A DNA stretch of 64,000 bases from Sporosarcina gallistercoris (GTDB lineage Bacteria; Bacillota; Bacilli; Bacillales_A; Planococcaceae): the NCBI RefSeq assembly GCF_014836415.1, contig NZ_JACSQY010000001.1, positions 62,001 to 126,000 of the forward strand, read 5' to 3'. Below the pieces are notes generated by a model. That model was not told the DNA's origin, searched no databases, and worked only from the letters and a program-made list of their open reading frames with translations. Shown here piece by piece: positions 45,068 through 55,177 of this stretch (positions are counted from its first letter, which is position 1; the number at the start of each line of letters is the position of its first letter). The position numbers and the translations under genes were made by a program.

Positions 45068-47257
45068 TCAATTCTCTTTTTTAGCGCCAGCTTTTTCATC
45101 TACAGGCGGCTGAATAGTCGGTGTTTCAGTAGAGAAGATTTCAGCCTCAGCCCGTTTTTTCTTCAGCGCAAAGTATTCTTTCACTGCCGCTTGGGCAATG
45201 TCGTTGTTCGGGTGGGGTGGATTATTATATGTTGACACGTGCGGCACAATGACTGAATAGGCAATCTCCGGATTCTCATAAGGCGCAAAGCCTACATGGG
45301 TGACGGAAACTGTTTGAGTTCCCCAAAGAGATCGATCGTCCCCTTCGTAATAACCAGCTTGAGCCGTACCAGTTTTACCGGCCGCATCGAACTCTTCACC
45401 TTTGAACAAGTTATAAGCTGTTCCCTTCGGTTGATAGTACGTATAATACATTCCTTTTTTGACCCTCTCGATTTCCTCTTCCGTATTGTCGATACGATTA
45501 AGCACCAATGGATCTTTTTGTTCCAGAAGAGCTCCAAATTCCTTTCCATCCGGGGATGGTTCATACACAGCCTTCAAGACATGAGGTGCGATTCTATACC
45601 CGCCATTTGCCACAGCAGATACATATTGAGCAAGTTGCAACGGCGTATACGTGTCGTACTGTCCAATTGCTAAATCGAGTAATTTACCCGGTTCTTTACG
45701 GTTCGGCTCCGGTGAAGATCCTGACACTTCTCCCGGCAAGTCAATGCCTGTTTTAGTACCAAGTCCGAATGAAGCATATCCATCCCTCATTTTCGTAAAC
45801 GCGTCAAAGTCGATTTTCAGGTTTCCTCCCTTGACATAATTGTAGTTGGCAATGCTCATCGCAATCTTGAACATATATACGTTAGACGAACGACCTAATG
45901 CTTCCACGTCATTAATGGCAACTCGTGAATTTTGGTTGAAGAGTGAAGCTTTGCGTTGCTTACCAACAAAGATAGGTTCGTCTATTTTTGTTTCACCTAA
46001 TCGAATTGCATTATACTTATAACCCGTCAGCATCGTTGCTAATTTAACCGTCGATCCAACTTCGTATGACGTGCTGAATGCGCCGAATGTATAGTCTTGG
46101 ACCGTTAGTTTGCCTGTGTCTTTGTCTTTGACAATCCGCTTGCCGACCATGGAAAGGACTTCGCCTGTATTAGGGTCCATCATTACTAGAAATGCACGAT
46201 CCAAAAACTGGGATCCATCCATACGCTTCGCTTTCAACAAATTGTCTTCCACGATTTTCTCCAAGTGTGATTGCAGTTCCGTATCCAATGTCAACATCAG
46301 ATCTTTTCCAGGTTCACCCTCCCGTACCGTTTTGGTTTCTACGACTTTGCCCGTTCTATCCTTAATATTTTTCACGACCGTCTTCTGGCCCTTTAGTAAA
46401 TCCTCATAATATTGCTCAATATAACTCTTTCCTACACGGTCATTGCGTGAATAACCACGTGCTAAGAAGTAATCGAGATCCGATTTAGGTATTCCTTCAA
46501 GCGGACTAGTTGTCGTTCCCAGTATCGCGCTGTCTGACATCTTGACGCGTTCCCAGTCCGTTGTCGTATTGACACCAGGGAGTGACGACAACTGTTCTGA
46601 CACCGTAGCAAATTCACTATCGGTTACATCTTCACTTTTAACAATTTGAGGTGTGTATGCATATCCAGACATCATTTCCCGATAGATTGCGAGAACTTCG
46701 AGCTCACTCTCTGTAAATGAGTCCAGCTCTTCGTCTGTTATCCGGTCACGCGTCAATTTTGTGATTCGCTGTTGCACTTCTTTTTTTGTCAGGGATTCGT
46801 CGTTCTGAAGCGCCAGCAATTCCTTCTTCGTCACTTTCTCCAGTGCCTCTTCAGGATGCAGTAGAATCCAAAAATCTTTTTTGTCGCCTAGCGTGATACG
46901 TGTCGTCGGTTTCTCTATTAACTTCGCAAGCTTTTTAGCTGTTTTCAGCATTTCTTCGGAAGTTGTAGAAGTCGTTTTCGTGTATGTAATGGCATTTCGC
47001 GGTTCGTTATCTACAAGAAGATGCCCACTGCGGTCAAAAATCCTACCTCTTGGTACACTTGTGTTCACTGCGATTTCTTCAGTACGTTCTAACTCACGTT
47101 TATATTCTTCCCCTTTAACAATTTGCAAATAACCTAATCGGAAAATTAGCATCGAAAACAATACGAATATAGAAAAGAATAAAAAGTTCATTCTGAAGGA
47201 AGTCAATTTGCGTTGGCGTACTTTTGCTTGATCGACTTTACGCTGGTTTTTCCTCAC
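45068..47257 (-). CDS. pbpA: Class B penicillin-binding protein (PbpA/PBP2-type transpeptidase)
   Basis: 729 residues: cytoplasmic basic N-terminus, one membrane segment (about 23-45), a dimerisation/pedestal domain (PRGRIFDRSGHLLVDNEPRNAITY) and a transpeptidase domain with Ser402 in STVK, the SSN motif in LGRSSNVYM and KTGTAQ. It crosslinks peptidoglycan, likely in cell elongation. Start is GTG five bases after AGAGGGGG; the ORF could extend nine codons upstream without a site. Lies next to sodA as in B. subtilis. Confidence 0.94.
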   Translation of the reverse strand: MRKNQRKVDQAKVRQRKLTSFRMNFLFFSIFVLFSMLIFRLGYLQIVKGEEYKRELERTEEIAVNTSVPRGRIFDRSGHLLVDNEPRNAITYTKTTSTTSEEMLKTAKKLAKLIEKPTTRITLGDKKDFWILLHPEEALEKVTKKELLALQNDESLTKKEVQQRITKLTRDRITDEELDSFTESELEVLAIYREMMSGYAYTPQIVKSEDVTDSEFATVSEQLSSLPGVNTTTDWERVKMSDSAILGTTTSPLEGIPKSDLDYFLARGYSRNDRVGKSYIEQYYEDLLKGQKTVVKNIKDRTGKVVETKTVREGEPGKDLMLTLDTELQSHLEKIVEDNLLKAKRMDGSQFLDRAFLVMMDPNTGEVLSMVGKRIVKDKDTGKLTVQDYTFGAFSTSYEVGSTVKLATMLTGYKYNAIRLGETKIDEPIFVGKQRKASLFNQNSRVAINDVEALGRSSNVYMFKIAMSIANYNYVKGGNLKIDFDAFTKMRDGYASFGLGTKTGIDLPGEVSGSSPEPNRKEPGKLLDLAIGQYDTYTPLQLAQYVSAVANGGYRIAPHVLKAVYEPSPDGKEFGALLEQKDPLVLNRIDNTEEEIERVKKGMYYTYYQPKGTAYNLFKGEEFDAAGKTGTAQAGYYEGDDRSLWGTQTVSVTHVGFAPYENPEIAYSVIVPHVSTYNNPPHPNNDIAQAAVKEYFALKKKRAEAEIFSTETPTIQPPVDEKAGAKKEN

Positions 47258-47303
47258 GTCTTCCCCCTCTTTCATTAGGTGCATATCAAATGAATTATAG
47301 CAT

Positions 47304-47348
47304 TAAAAAAATAAAAAGCACACATCTTGACGAACAAGATGTGTGCTT
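47304..47348 (-). terminator. sodA terminator
   Basis: AAGCACACATCTT pairs with AAGATGTGTGCTT around a 7-nt loop; T-rich tail on the reverse strand just downstream of sodA. Confidence 0.9.
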
Positions 47349-47363
47349 GGTTGCATCAATCAC

Positions 47364-47972
47364 TTACTTATTTTCTGTGTAATGCTTTTGTACTTCATCC
47401 CAGTTCACTACATTCCAGAATGCGGAAATGTAATCAGGACGACGGTTCTGGTAATTCAAGTAATACGCATGCTCCCAAACGTCTAGTCCAAGAAGTGGAG
47501 TCTTGCCTTCCATCAATGGGCTGTCCTGGTTCGGTGTAGACATGACTGAAAGTTCGCCGTTATCAAGAACGAGCCAAGCCCATCCAGAACCAAAGCGAGT
47601 TTTTGCAGCATTCGCAAACTCTTCTTTGAAATTGTCCAAGCTTCCGAACTTCTTGTCAATCGCTTCAGCTAGAGTACCAGTTGGAGCTCCGCCACCATTA
47701 GGCGAAAGAAGTGTCCAGAATAGGGAATGGTTCGCATGGCCTCCACCATTATTGCGAACTGCAGTACGGATATTTTCAGGAACTGCATTTAAATCCGAAA
47801 TCAGTTCTTCTACAGATTTCGCAGCGAGATCAGCATGTCCTTCCAACGCATTATTCACATTAGTCACGTACGTATTATGATGCTTTGTATGGTGGATCTC
47901 CATCGTTTCTTTGTCGATGTGCGGTTCTAGTGCATCATATGCATAAGGCAATTCAGGTAATTTATAAGCCAT
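47364..47972 (-). CDS. sodA: Superoxide dismutase (Mn/Fe type)
   Basis: 202 residues. Metal ligands are His27 ([10 protein letters not shown]), the His in [10 protein letters not shown], and Asp and His in [21 protein letters not shown] and the [15 protein letters not shown] signature are typical of Mn-SOD. Start chosen at [10 protein letters not shown] with AAGGAGG eight bases upstream. Detoxifies superoxide. Confidence 0.97.
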   Translation of the reverse strand: MAYKLPELPYAYDALEPHIDKETMEIHHTKHHNTYVTNVNNALEGHADLAAKSVEELISDLNAVPENIRTAVRNNGGGHANHSLFWTLLSPNGGGAPTGTLAEAIDKKFGSLDNFKEEFANAAKTRFGSGWAWLVLDNGELSVMSTPNQDSPLMEGKTPLLGLDVWEHAYYLNYQNRRPDYISAFWNVVNWDEVQKHYTENK

Positions 47973-48056
47973 TTCCAATTCCTCCTTGAATGATTGAATT
48001 CTTTCCTACTCTTAAAGGGTATCAAACTTCCTATAAGCATTCAATTATCTTGTCTT

Positions 48057-48539
48057 TTAGGTGACAAAGAAGATGAAAATGCCAATCATGATGATCATTA
48101 CGACAGCTTTGACAACCACTGAGGTGAGAAAGCCTATCAACGAACCTACACCAGAACGCAGGGCTTGTTTAAACCCGGCGCGCGTAACGAGCAGCTCAGC
48201 TATGACAGCGCCGAGGAAAGGCCCGATCAAAATACCTGCGACAGGAATGACAAAAGGGCCGAAAATCAGACCGATAGTACTTCCCCACCCTCCTGCATTC
48301 GAGCCTCCGAACCGTTTAATGCCGAAAAGATTCGCCAGGGTATCGGCTCCGAACAGTAAAATGGTGAAAAGAAGCTGGATGATCCAAAACAGCCATCCCA
48401 TCGAACTGAATGTATCGATTAGACCATAAAGCAAAAAGCCTCCGTTTATAAAAAGGACTGAAGGGATTACCGGATAGATCAGCCCTATAAAAGCAACAAC
48501 AAAAAACATAATCGCTACAATCCATGCAACCCATTCCAT
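48057..48539 (-). CDS. yqgC: DUF456 family membrane protein YqgC
   Basis: 160 residues with four or five membrane segments and glycine-rich GPFLGAVIAELL typical of DUF456. Located next to sodA as yqgC in B. subtilis. ATG with GGAGGGG. Function unknown; the family's repeated glycine motifs suggest a membrane channel or small-molecule role but this is not established. Confidence 0.9.
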   Translation of the reverse strand: MEWVAWIVAIMFFVVAFIGLIYPVIPSVLFINGGFLLYGLIDTFSSMGWLFWIIQLLFTILLFGADTLANLFGIKRFGGSNAGGWGSTIGLIFGPFVIPVAGILIGPFLGAVIAELLVTRAGFKQALRSGVGSLIGFLTSVVVKAVVMIIMIGIFIFFVT

Positions 48540-48555
48540 CCGGTCCCCTCCTCTC

Positions 48556-50187
48556 TTATGCCCGTTTTCCTAACACAGCTTCTGCAATATTTACAGCATG
48601 GTCTCCGATACGCTCCAAGTTAGATACGATATCGACAAAAACAATCCCCGCTTGAGCAGTACAGCTGCCTTCATTCAACCGGATTATATGGCTTTTCCTG
48701 CATTTGCGCTCCATTTTGTCGATCAATTCTTCTTGTTTAGCGACTGTGCGTGCCAGTTCCCAATCATTCGTATCCAGAGAATCCACTGCTTTTTGTACGG
48801 TTCCAATAGTCAATGCAAACATTTCCGATAATTCTTCCATCGCATCTTCGGAAAGCTTGACTTTGTTCACTTCTCTGAAGTCAATAAGTTCAATGATGTT
48901 TTCGAAGTGATCGCCGATTCGCTCGATGTCCCGGACTGTATCCATCAACATGACGTGACGTACGGATTCAACTGGCGAAATATTAACAGCAGAAATCTCA
49001 ACTAGGTAATCCGTGATTTTACGGTCCAGATTGTTGATGGCATCTTCTATTTGGTACGCAGTCTCTGCATGGTTTTTCTTGCTGCTCTTCAAGTATTCGA
49101 ATGTTTGTTCCAATCCTTGGACAGCAAACGAACCCATACGAATGATTTCTTCTTTTGCTTGTCCGATTGCAACCGCTGGAGACTGAGTGATGAAATGTGG
49201 GTCCAGATGTTTCGGTTTATATTCAATCGTCACATCTTCTCCAGGAATCAGTTTCGTCACAAAATACGCCCATGCACCAATCAGCGGAAATTGAATAATC
49301 GTGTTGACAACATTAAATGAACCATGCGCGAACGCAATCTGCATTTTCTTATCTAGTGAAAGTGCATTCGTAATCCATTCCACATAGGCGGTAAAAGGAA
49401 CGAGTAGAATCATGAATATTACAGCTCCGACAATATTGAACAAAACATGAGTGGCAGCCGCTCTGCGGGCAGCAACAGATGCACCGATTGCCGCTAAAAT
49501 GGCTGTAATCGTAGTTCCGATATTATCACCAAACAAAACAGGCAATGCAGCCTTCAAATCGATCAGATTTTCTGCATACAATCCTTGCAGAATCCCTACA
49601 GTTGCACTGGAGCTCTGAACGATTAAGGTGAACACTGTACCCGCAACCACTCCGAGCATCGGGTGGTCCGCCATGGAAACGGTCAAATCGGTAAACGACT
49701 CAAGTGACCGTAAAGGTTTCATCCCGTCACTCATGAGCTCGAGCCCTAGGAACAACCCACCAAACCCGAAAACGACCTCACCGATATGTTTCACAGTCAT
49801 TTTCTGAATGAAGAAAATCATGAATGCACCAACTGCCATGATCGGTAACGCATAAGCCCCAACATCCAGACCTATGATGAATGCGGTAACGGTTGTACCG
49901 ATATTGGCACCCATAATAACACCGATCGCTTGCCTCAGTTTCATGAAGCCTGCACTCACGAGTCCAACCGTAATAACTGTCGTACCTGAACTGGACTGTA
50001 TGAGAACCGTTACTATAATACCGACTAGCACACCCATGAACGGGTTCGTTGTAAAACGATCCAGAATGGAACGCAGTCTATCTCCAGCTACTTTCTGAAG
50101 ACCGTCCCCCATGTATTTAATGGCGAAAAGAAAAATACCGAGCCCGCCAAGAAATTGAAACGCCACTTCCTGCCAATTAATCTCCAT
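48556..50187 (-). CDS. nptA: Na+/phosphate cotransporter with C-terminal PhoU domain
   Basis: 543 residues. The two inverted transport repeats carry the QSSS signatures (VLIQSSSGTTVITVG and LIVQSSSATVGILQG), with eight or more membrane helices up to about residue 310. A PhoU-like helical domain (about 340-540; RDIERIGDHFENI and SNLERIGDHAVNI) follows. It takes up phosphate with sodium. Start chosen at MEINWQEVAFQFLGG with GGAGG ten bases upstream; a 25-codon longer frame is less likely. It sits near yqgC and yqgB; no pst operon is seen in this window. Confidence 0.93.
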   Translation of the reverse strand: MEINWQEVAFQFLGGLGIFLFAIKYMGDGLQKVAGDRLRSILDRFTTNPFMGVLVGIIVTVLIQSSSGTTVITVGLVSAGFMKLRQAIGVIMGANIGTTVTAFIIGLDVGAYALPIMAVGAFMIFFIQKMTVKHIGEVVFGFGGLFLGLELMSDGMKPLRSLESFTDLTVSMADHPMLGVVAGTVFTLIVQSSSATVGILQGLYAENLIDLKAALPVLFGDNIGTTITAILAAIGASVAARRAAATHVLFNIVGAVIFMILLVPFTAYVEWITNALSLDKKMQIAFAHGSFNVVNTIIQFPLIGAWAYFVTKLIPGEDVTIEYKPKHLDPHFITQSPAVAIGQAKEEIIRMGSFAVQGLEQTFEYLKSSKKNHAETAYQIEDAINNLDRKITDYLVEISAVNISPVESVRHVMLMDTVRDIERIGDHFENIIELIDFREVNKVKLSEDAMEELSEMFALTIGTVQKAVDSLDTNDWELARTVAKQEELIDKMERKCRKSHIIRLNEGSCTAQAGIVFVDIVSNLERIGDHAVNIAEAVLGKRA

Positions 50188-50271
50188 GTAATGCGCAACC
50201 TCCAATAACGATATGTATACCCTCCTATTATTGTCGCCGAGATCCCATATGTAAATAGACAACGGTCAATC

Positions 50272-50288
50272 TTTACAATCCCTTAACA
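50272..50288 (+). promoter_or_regulatory. PhoP-like direct repeat upstream of nptA
   Basis: TTTACA-ATCCC-TTAACA on the forward strand matches the TTHACA repeat with 5-bp spacing known for Bacillus PhoP. Only two repeats are present, and they face away from nptA, so the case is modest. Confidence 0.35.
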
Positions 50289-50300
50289 TTTGATACGCTA

Positions 50301-50314
50301 AACTGCATGCAGTT
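50301..50314. repeat. 14-bp palindrome between nptA and the DUF1189 gene
   Basis: AACTGCATGCAGTT is a perfect palindrome in the 197-bp divergent region; a related TTGCATGC lies 18 bp further on. Possible operator; regulator unknown. Confidence 0.4.
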
Positions 50315-50384
50315 GTGACAATTCCTACCCAATTGCATGCTACCGATGATAAACTAGCGGTATAACTAGAAAGGAGTCGTCAGC

Positions 50385-50906
50385 TTGAAATACTCTCAAT
50401 TGTTCCTTGCATCCATTCACGAGCCCAAAAAACTCGCAGCTTTCCGATTGCTCCCAATAGGGAAAGTGTTTCAATACGTATTTCTATTTGTAATTTTTTC
50501 GACACTGGTATCCTTTATTCGTTTCCTGGTGGGAGACATCGATTTGTTCGGATCCTCACAGGAACTGATCGAATACGCGGAGACTGTCGGCGGCTTGCTT
50601 TACCCAATGGCCTTTATCCTTCAGCTTGTCATCAGTACGTTCTATTTATTCATCCGGGTCAGTTTCTTCGGACTAATCGGGCTTGGGATACTTAAACTTT
50701 TCAAGCGCCGCGGAGAATACAGACATATGTGGCGTACATCAGCAATCTCGATTACTGTGCCTATTTTAGTTTCTTTAATTCTTGATATCGTCCATGTCGG
50801 AAATTCTTTCAACTTCCCGATAACTGCCGCTCTCCACATTGTCTATTTACTCTTAGCTGCAAACTACTATCCGAAACAACCACAAGCTAAAATCAGTCGT
50901 GCATAA
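50385..50906 (+). CDS. yqgB: DUF1189 family membrane protein (YqgB position)
   Basis: 173 residues with four or five membrane segments. YSQLFLASIHEPKKLAAFRLLPIGKVFQYVFLF matches the start of DUF1189 proteins, but the total length is shorter than the roughly 255-residue B. subtilis YqgB: the extracytoplasmic middle domain is missing. TTG start with AAAGGAG. Function unknown. Confidence 0.8.
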   Translation: MKYSQLFLASIHEPKKLAAFRLLPIGKVFQYVFLFVIFSTLVSFIRFLVGDIDLFGSSQELIEYAETVGGLLYPMAFILQLVISTFYLFIRVSFFGLIGLGILKLFKRRGEYRHMWRTSAISITVPILVSLILDIVHVGNSFNFPITAALHIVYLLLAANYYPKQPQAKISRA

Positions 50907-50949
50907 TTGTCTCTCTTCCCGCATATTGTGAGCGAAGGGAGGCTTTCTC

Positions 50950-51285
50950 ATGAGACTACTAATCACCGCACTCGCCGTATTCGCACTTATTCATATGCTG
51001 AAAAGTGATTTGACAGAAGGCACGATCCAACTTGCAGCCTTCGCTTCAGATGCGCCCGCGTGCCAAAACGTGGACAAGCCTGTGTCGATTGTCGTCACAA
51101 CGGTACAAGGCGATACAATCGAATCACTTTTCGCACTCTATCCGGATCCCAGTATCCCTTTCATTGACCGCTTGACTGTCTTTTATGAACTAAACCCTCA
51201 TTTGCAACTTCAGGACATCGTAGGTGGTGAGCAGATTGAAATTCCACTTAGCAGTGAAACCGTCACATTTTGCTCAAAACAATAA
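50950..51285 (+). CDS. Exported LysM-like small protein (YqfZ position)
   Basis: 111 residues with an N-terminal hydrophobic signal or anchor (about 2-17) and a LysM-like domain (SIVVTTVQGDTIESLFALYPD, FYELNPHLQLQDIVGGEQIEIPL). ATG with GGGAGG. Upstream of ispG, where B. subtilis has yqfZ. A peptidoglycan-binding role outside the membrane is plausible from the fold only. Confidence 0.7.
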   Translation: MRLLITALAVFALIHMLKSDLTEGTIQLAAFASDAPACQNVDKPVSIVVTTVQGDTIESLFALYPDPSIPFIDRLTVFYELNPHLQLQDIVGGEQIEIPLSSETVTFCSKQ

Positions 51286-51312
51286 GGTGCGGAGGGCAGT
51301 TCCTTGTCTTTT

Positions 51313-51341
51313 TAGCACAATGATTGATAAAATGTACAATA
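51313..51341 (+). promoter_or_regulatory. Candidate promoter of ispG
   Basis: TTAGCA (51313-51318) and TACAAT (51336-51341) with a 17-bp spacer, about 37 bp upstream of the ispG start. Confidence 0.55.
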
Positions 51342-51377
51342 GTAAACAGTAGTAATTCGAAGTAAGGAGAGAAAATA

Positions 51378-52502
51378 ATGACTGAAATGATACATCGATC
51401 CAACACTCGTCCTGTTAAAGTCGGGAATCTTACAATTGGAGGAAGCAACGAATTATTCATCCAAAGTATGACGACCACTAAAACGCATGACGTGGAAGCG
51501 ACTGTTGCGGAGATTAAGCGTTTGGAAGAAGCCGGGGTACAGATTGTCCGTGTCGCTTGTCCGGATGAGCGCGCAGCCTATTCGATCGGCGCGATTAAAG
51601 CACAGATTAACATACCACTCGTTGTCGATATTCACTTTAACTATAAATTGGCACTCATCGCAATCGAACAAGGTGCAGACAAGATCCGTATTAACCCAGG
51701 CAACATCGGGAAACAATCAAAAGTGGAAGCTGTTGTCAATGCTGCCAAAGCAAAAGGGATTCCTATCCGGATCGGCGTTAACGCTGGATCTCTTGAGAAG
51801 AAAATCCTTGAGAAGTATGGATATCCTACAGCAGATGGTATGGTCGAAAGTGCACTGCATCACATTAAGATCCTTGAAGATCTTGATTTCCATGATATCA
51901 TCGTGTCATTGAAAGCATCCGATGTGAACTTGGCAATCGAAGCCTACAAAAAAGCGGCAGCTGCATTCGATTACCCTCTTCACCTCGGTATTACTGAGTC
52001 CGGTACCCTCTTTACAGGTTCAATCAAGAGTTCTGCAGGTCTCGGTGCGTTACTATCAGCAGGGATCGGGAACACGATGCGTGTCTCGTTGAGTGCGGAC
52101 CCTGTACAAGAAGTGAAAGTGGCGCGTGAGTTATTGAAAGTATTCGGCCTTTCATCGAACGCTGCTACCCTCATTTCATGCCCGACGTGTGGTCGTATCG
52201 AAATTGACTTGATATCGATTGCAAATGAAGTGGAAGAATACATTTCACACATCAAAGCACCGCTTAAAGTCGCGGTACTCGGCTGTGCGGTTAACGGTCC
52301 AGGTGAAGCACGAGAAGCGGATATAGGGATCGCAGGAGCTCGTGGAGAAGGTCTTCTCTTCATGCACGGAAAAACGGTGCGGAAAGTACCTGAAGAAACA
52401 ATGGTCGAGGAATTGAAGATGGAAATCGATAAACTTGCGGAAGAGTATTTCGAGAAGAAGAGACAAGAAGAACTGCTTGAAGAAAGTGGCGCCTCCAAGT
52501 GA
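51378..52502 (+). CDS. ispG: 4-hydroxy-3-methylbut-2-enyl diphosphate synthase (GcpE)
   Basis: 374 residues. TIM-barrel substrate domain followed by an iron-sulfur domain: SCPTCGR and [12 protein letters not shown] provide the three cysteines and glutamate for the 4Fe-4S cluster. Penultimate step of the MEP pathway. ATG with AAGGAGAG upstream. Overlaps yqfW by 4 nt (GTGA). Confidence 0.97.
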   Translation: MTEMIHRSNTRPVKVGNLTIGGSNELFIQSMTTTKTHDVEATVAEIKRLEEAGVQIVRVACPDERAAYSIGAIKAQINIPLVVDIHFNYKLALIAIEQGADKIRINPGNIGKQSKVEAVVNAAKAKGIPIRIGVNAGSLEKKILEKYGYPTADGMVESALHHIKILEDLDFHDIIVSLKASDVNLAIEAYKKAAAAFDYPLHLGITESGTLFTGSIKSSAGLGALLSAGIGNTMRVSLSADPVQEVKVARELLKVFGLSSNAATLISCPTCGRIEIDLISIANEVEEYISHIKAPLKVAVLGCAVNGPGEAREADIGIAGARGEGLLFMHGKTVRKVPEETMVEELKMEIDKLAEEYFEKKRQEELLEESGASK

Positions 52503-53083
52503 AAAAATATCGTTTCGGCATCGATATCGACGGAACGGTAACGACCCCTTCTTCTCTTCTTCCGCATATTAATAAGAAGTTCGGATGCGAGCTCGTTTTA
52601 GAGGATATTAAAGAGTATGATTTGACAACCGCATTCGATGTGGATCCTGCAGAGTTTTACAAGTGGTACAAAGAGGCCGAAGCAGAGATTTGTCTGACAT
52701 CCGCTACACAAGAGCAAGCCAAACAATTTTTGATGGACTGGCAGAAACAGCAAGCAGAGCTTTACTACATCTCTGCCCGTGGATCTGAAGTGATGGATGC
52801 CACAATGGAATGGTTTGAACGTGAGCAACTCCCTTATGACCATGTCGAGCTGATCGGCAGTCATCGAAAAATTGAAACTGCACGTAAATTCGGTACAGAC
52901 GTGTTTTTTGAAGACAAACACGATAACGCAGTCGATCTCCATGAAGAGCTCGACATTCCTGTTATTCTTTTTGATACTCCATATAATCGGGATCCCATTC
53001 CTAAAGGGGTTATCCGGGTCAATAACTGGAACGAGGCCAATGAGTGGATCCAACACAACTTCTTTACAACTTCAGTGAAATAG
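52499..53083 (+). CDS. yqfW: HAD-family 5'-nucleotidase-like protein YqfW
   Basis: 194 residues. [12 protein letters not shown] is the HAD motif I with nucleophile Asp9 and Asp11, [10 protein letters not shown] is motif II, and [12 protein letters not shown] motif IV. It resembles NT5C-type deoxyribonucleotidases (YqfW in B. subtilis). GTG start overlaps ispG. Substrate is unknown. Confidence 0.9.
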   Translation: MKKYRFGIDIDGTVTTPSSLLPHINKKFGCELVLEDIKEYDLTTAFDVDPAEFYKWYKEAEAEICLTSATQEQAKQFLMDWQKQQAELYYISARGSEVMDATMEWFEREQLPYDHVELIGSHRKIETARKFGTDVFFEDKHDNAVDLHEELDIPVILFDTPYNRDPIPKGVIRVNNWNEANEWIQHNFFTTSVK

Positions 53084-53127
53084 AAAAAGGAAAGGCTCCT
53101 GATATAGTAGGAGCCTTTCCTTTTTTC
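53083..53127. terminator. Bidirectional terminator between yqfW and zur
   Basis: AAAAAGGAAAGGCTCCT pairs with AGGAGCCTTTCCTTTTT around an 8-nt loop between convergent genes. Confidence 0.93.
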
Positions 53128-53536
53128 ATTGGCATTGAGGACATTTTCCGTATACTTCGAACTTGTGTCCCTGTATTTCCACACCCGGAAGGTTAACTGC
53201 GATATGATCCATCGGGCAAGAAGGGATGTGTTTGGTTTTCCCGCAAACTGTACATATAAAGTGATGATGATGAACGCCTGGATCACAGTGCATCCGATAT
53301 TGACGTTCCCCGTTCAAATCGGTTTCTTCCAGGATACCAAGCTTTGCAAACGTGGTTAAGTTTCTGTAAATTGTATCGAAGCTTACTCCAGGATTGTCTT
53401 TTTTCAGAAATTCACCGACGTCCATTGCAGCAGTGTATCCATCACGCTCTGCAAGAAACTCTAAAATCGCTTCTCTATTCTTCGTCCGTTTGAAAGAATG
53501 TTCCTTTAACGTATCCCATGCCTTTTCTACATTCAC
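53126..53536 (-). CDS. zur: Zinc uptake regulator Zur (Fur family)
   Basis: 136 residues: winged-helix DNA-binding domain (RTKNREAILEFLAERDGYTAAMDVGEFLKKDNPGVSFDTIYRNL), metal-sensing HHHH segment (PGVHHHHFICTVCGKTKHI) with CxxC and a C-terminal CPQC making the structural zinc site. GTG start overlaps the znuB stop (GTGA). The Zur box upstream of znuC suggests autoregulation in the operon. Confidence 0.95.
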   Translation of the reverse strand: MNVEKAWDTLKEHSFKRTKNREAILEFLAERDGYTAAMDVGEFLKKDNPGVSFDTIYRNLTTFAKLGILEETDLNGERQYRMHCDPGVHHHHFICTVCGKTKHIPSCPMDHIAVNLPGVEIQGHKFEVYGKCPQCQ

Positions 53537-54396
53537 AGCACTTCCCCCTTTCTTCTCACAGTACTTTTCCCGGTCAACCGTTTACCCATTAACACGAATA
53601 GCAAAATGACAATGGCAGTCACTACAATTGTACCTCCTGGAGCAATATCCATGTGATAAGCAGCAAATAGTCCAGCAATCACGGATACTTCTCCAAACAG
53701 AATGGATAGCAACATGGCAGATTTAAAACTTTTCGCTATTTGAATTGCAGCCGCAACCGGAAGCGTCATAAGTGATGATACGAGTAGAATCCCCACAATC
53801 CGCATAGAAGCGCCGATTACTAATGCGGTAAGCACCATGAAGAACATTTGGATCCAACGCCCTTTGATACCCGATGCGTTTGAATAATCCGCGTCAAACG
53901 ATAGCGTGAAGAGCTCTTTATAGAACAAATATATGAACACGAACACAGCGATCGCAAGAATGGCGACGACTAACAAATCTTGTCTGCTAACTGCAGATAC
54001 CGAACCGAACAAATAGCCGACTAAATCCGCACCGAATCCTTTTGCAAGTGAAATGAAAATGGCACCGAATCCGATTCCTGCTGAGAGTATGATCGGAATC
54101 GCAAGCTCTTCAAAATTCCGATAAACCCTTCGCAAACGTTCGATAAGCAAAGAGCCGCCGACTGCGGCCGCCATGCCTAAATAGATCGGATTGAGCCCCG
54201 CGAAAAACAATACTTGCTGACTCAAATACAGGCTCCCCGCTATCCCAGCAAGGGAAACATGACTTAAAGCATCTGCTATCAAAGCGAGACGTCTCACAAC
54301 AATGAAGAGGCCAAGCATTGGTGCAATCACACCGATAATCAGACCGGAGAAAAAAGCATTCTGCAGAAACTCATACGTGAATAATGCATCAATCAT
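53533..54396 (-). CDS. znuB: Zinc ABC transporter permease ZnuB
   Basis: 287 residues with eight or nine membrane helices, ABC-3 family; RRLALIADALSHVSLAGIAG is the coupling signature. Start chosen at MIDALFTYEFLQNAFFSG with AGAAGGAAGGGG upstream and an 8-nt overlap with znuC. Works with ZnuC; the binding protein znuA is not in this window. Confidence 0.93.
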   Translation of the reverse strand: MIDALFTYEFLQNAFFSGLIIGVIAPMLGLFIVVRRLALIADALSHVSLAGIAGSLYLSQQVLFFAGLNPIYLGMAAAVGGSLLIERLRRVYRNFEELAIPIILSAGIGFGAIFISLAKGFGADLVGYLFGSVSAVSRQDLLVVAILAIAVFVFIYLFYKELFTLSFDADYSNASGIKGRWIQMFFMVLTALVIGASMRIVGILLVSSLMTLPVAAAIQIAKSFKSAMLLSILFGEVSVIAGLFAAYHMDIAPGGTIVVTAIVILLFVLMGKRLTGKSTVRRKGEVL

Positions 54397-55162
54397 CGGA
54401 AGTGGCCCCTTCCTTCTGATGAATGAAACGGACGGAATGGCCATACCATCGTGATAAATCAGTATCATTCAGCTTCGCGAAATCTCTTCTCCCACCATGG
54501 AAATGCATCGTCCTGTTCAAACAAGCAACATGTGACGCAAGATCTGTTACAAGGTCAATTTCATGGGAGACTAGAATTATGGCTATGCCATTGTCACGAT
54601 TCAATTTTTCAAGCATAGAATAGAAAGAAGCCGAGTTTTGCTGGTCCACTCCGACAGTCGGTTCGTCCATAATGAGCAGATCCGGCTTTGCTGCGAGTGC
54701 TCGTGAAATGAAGACGCGTTGCTGTTGTCCACCAGAAAGCTCACCGATATTACGATCAGCGAATTTTTCCATACCGACCTCATGAAGTGCGTTCATAGCA
54801 GCTTCTGTATCCTCTTTTGAAAAACGCTTGAACAATCCTGTTTTTTTTGTTAAGCCACTTCTTACAACTTCCAGAACAGTTGCCGGAAATCCGCTATTGA
54901 AAGAATTCGATTTTTGAGATACGTAACCAATCCGTTCTTTATGACTGACTGAAGAAATCGGCGAACCAAACAGTTCCACTGATCCCCTATCCGGTTTCAG
55001 CAATCCTAATAGAATTTTAATAAGCGTCGATTTACCAGATCCGTTCGGACCAATAAGTGCCCAGAACTCACCTGGTTGTACGGTTAAGGTGATGTCTTTC
55101 AACACAGGTGAGTTTCCATAATTAAAAGTTACATTCGTTAATTTCACTAGACTTTCTTGCAT
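54389..55162 (-). CDS. znuC: Zinc ABC transporter ATPase ZnuC
   Basis: 257 residues. Walker A GPNGSGKST, signature LSGGQQQRVFISRAL and Walker B LLIMDEPTVGVD are intact. ATG start 15 bp after a Zur box, with AAGGATGG upstream. First gene of znuC-znuB-zur. Confidence 0.95.
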   Translation of the reverse strand: MQESLVKLTNVTFNYGNSPVLKDITLTVQPGEFWALIGPNGSGKSTLIKILLGLLKPDRGSVELFGSPISSVSHKERIGYVSQKSNSFNSGFPATVLEVVRSGLTKKTGLFKRFSKEDTEAAMNALHEVGMEKFADRNIGELSGGQQQRVFISRALAAKPDLLIMDEPTVGVDQQNSASFYSMLEKLNRDNGIAIILVSHEIDLVTDLASHVACLNRTMHFHGGRRDFAKLNDTDLSRWYGHSVRFIHQKEGATSDD

Positions 55163-55177
55163 ACAACCATCCTTCTA

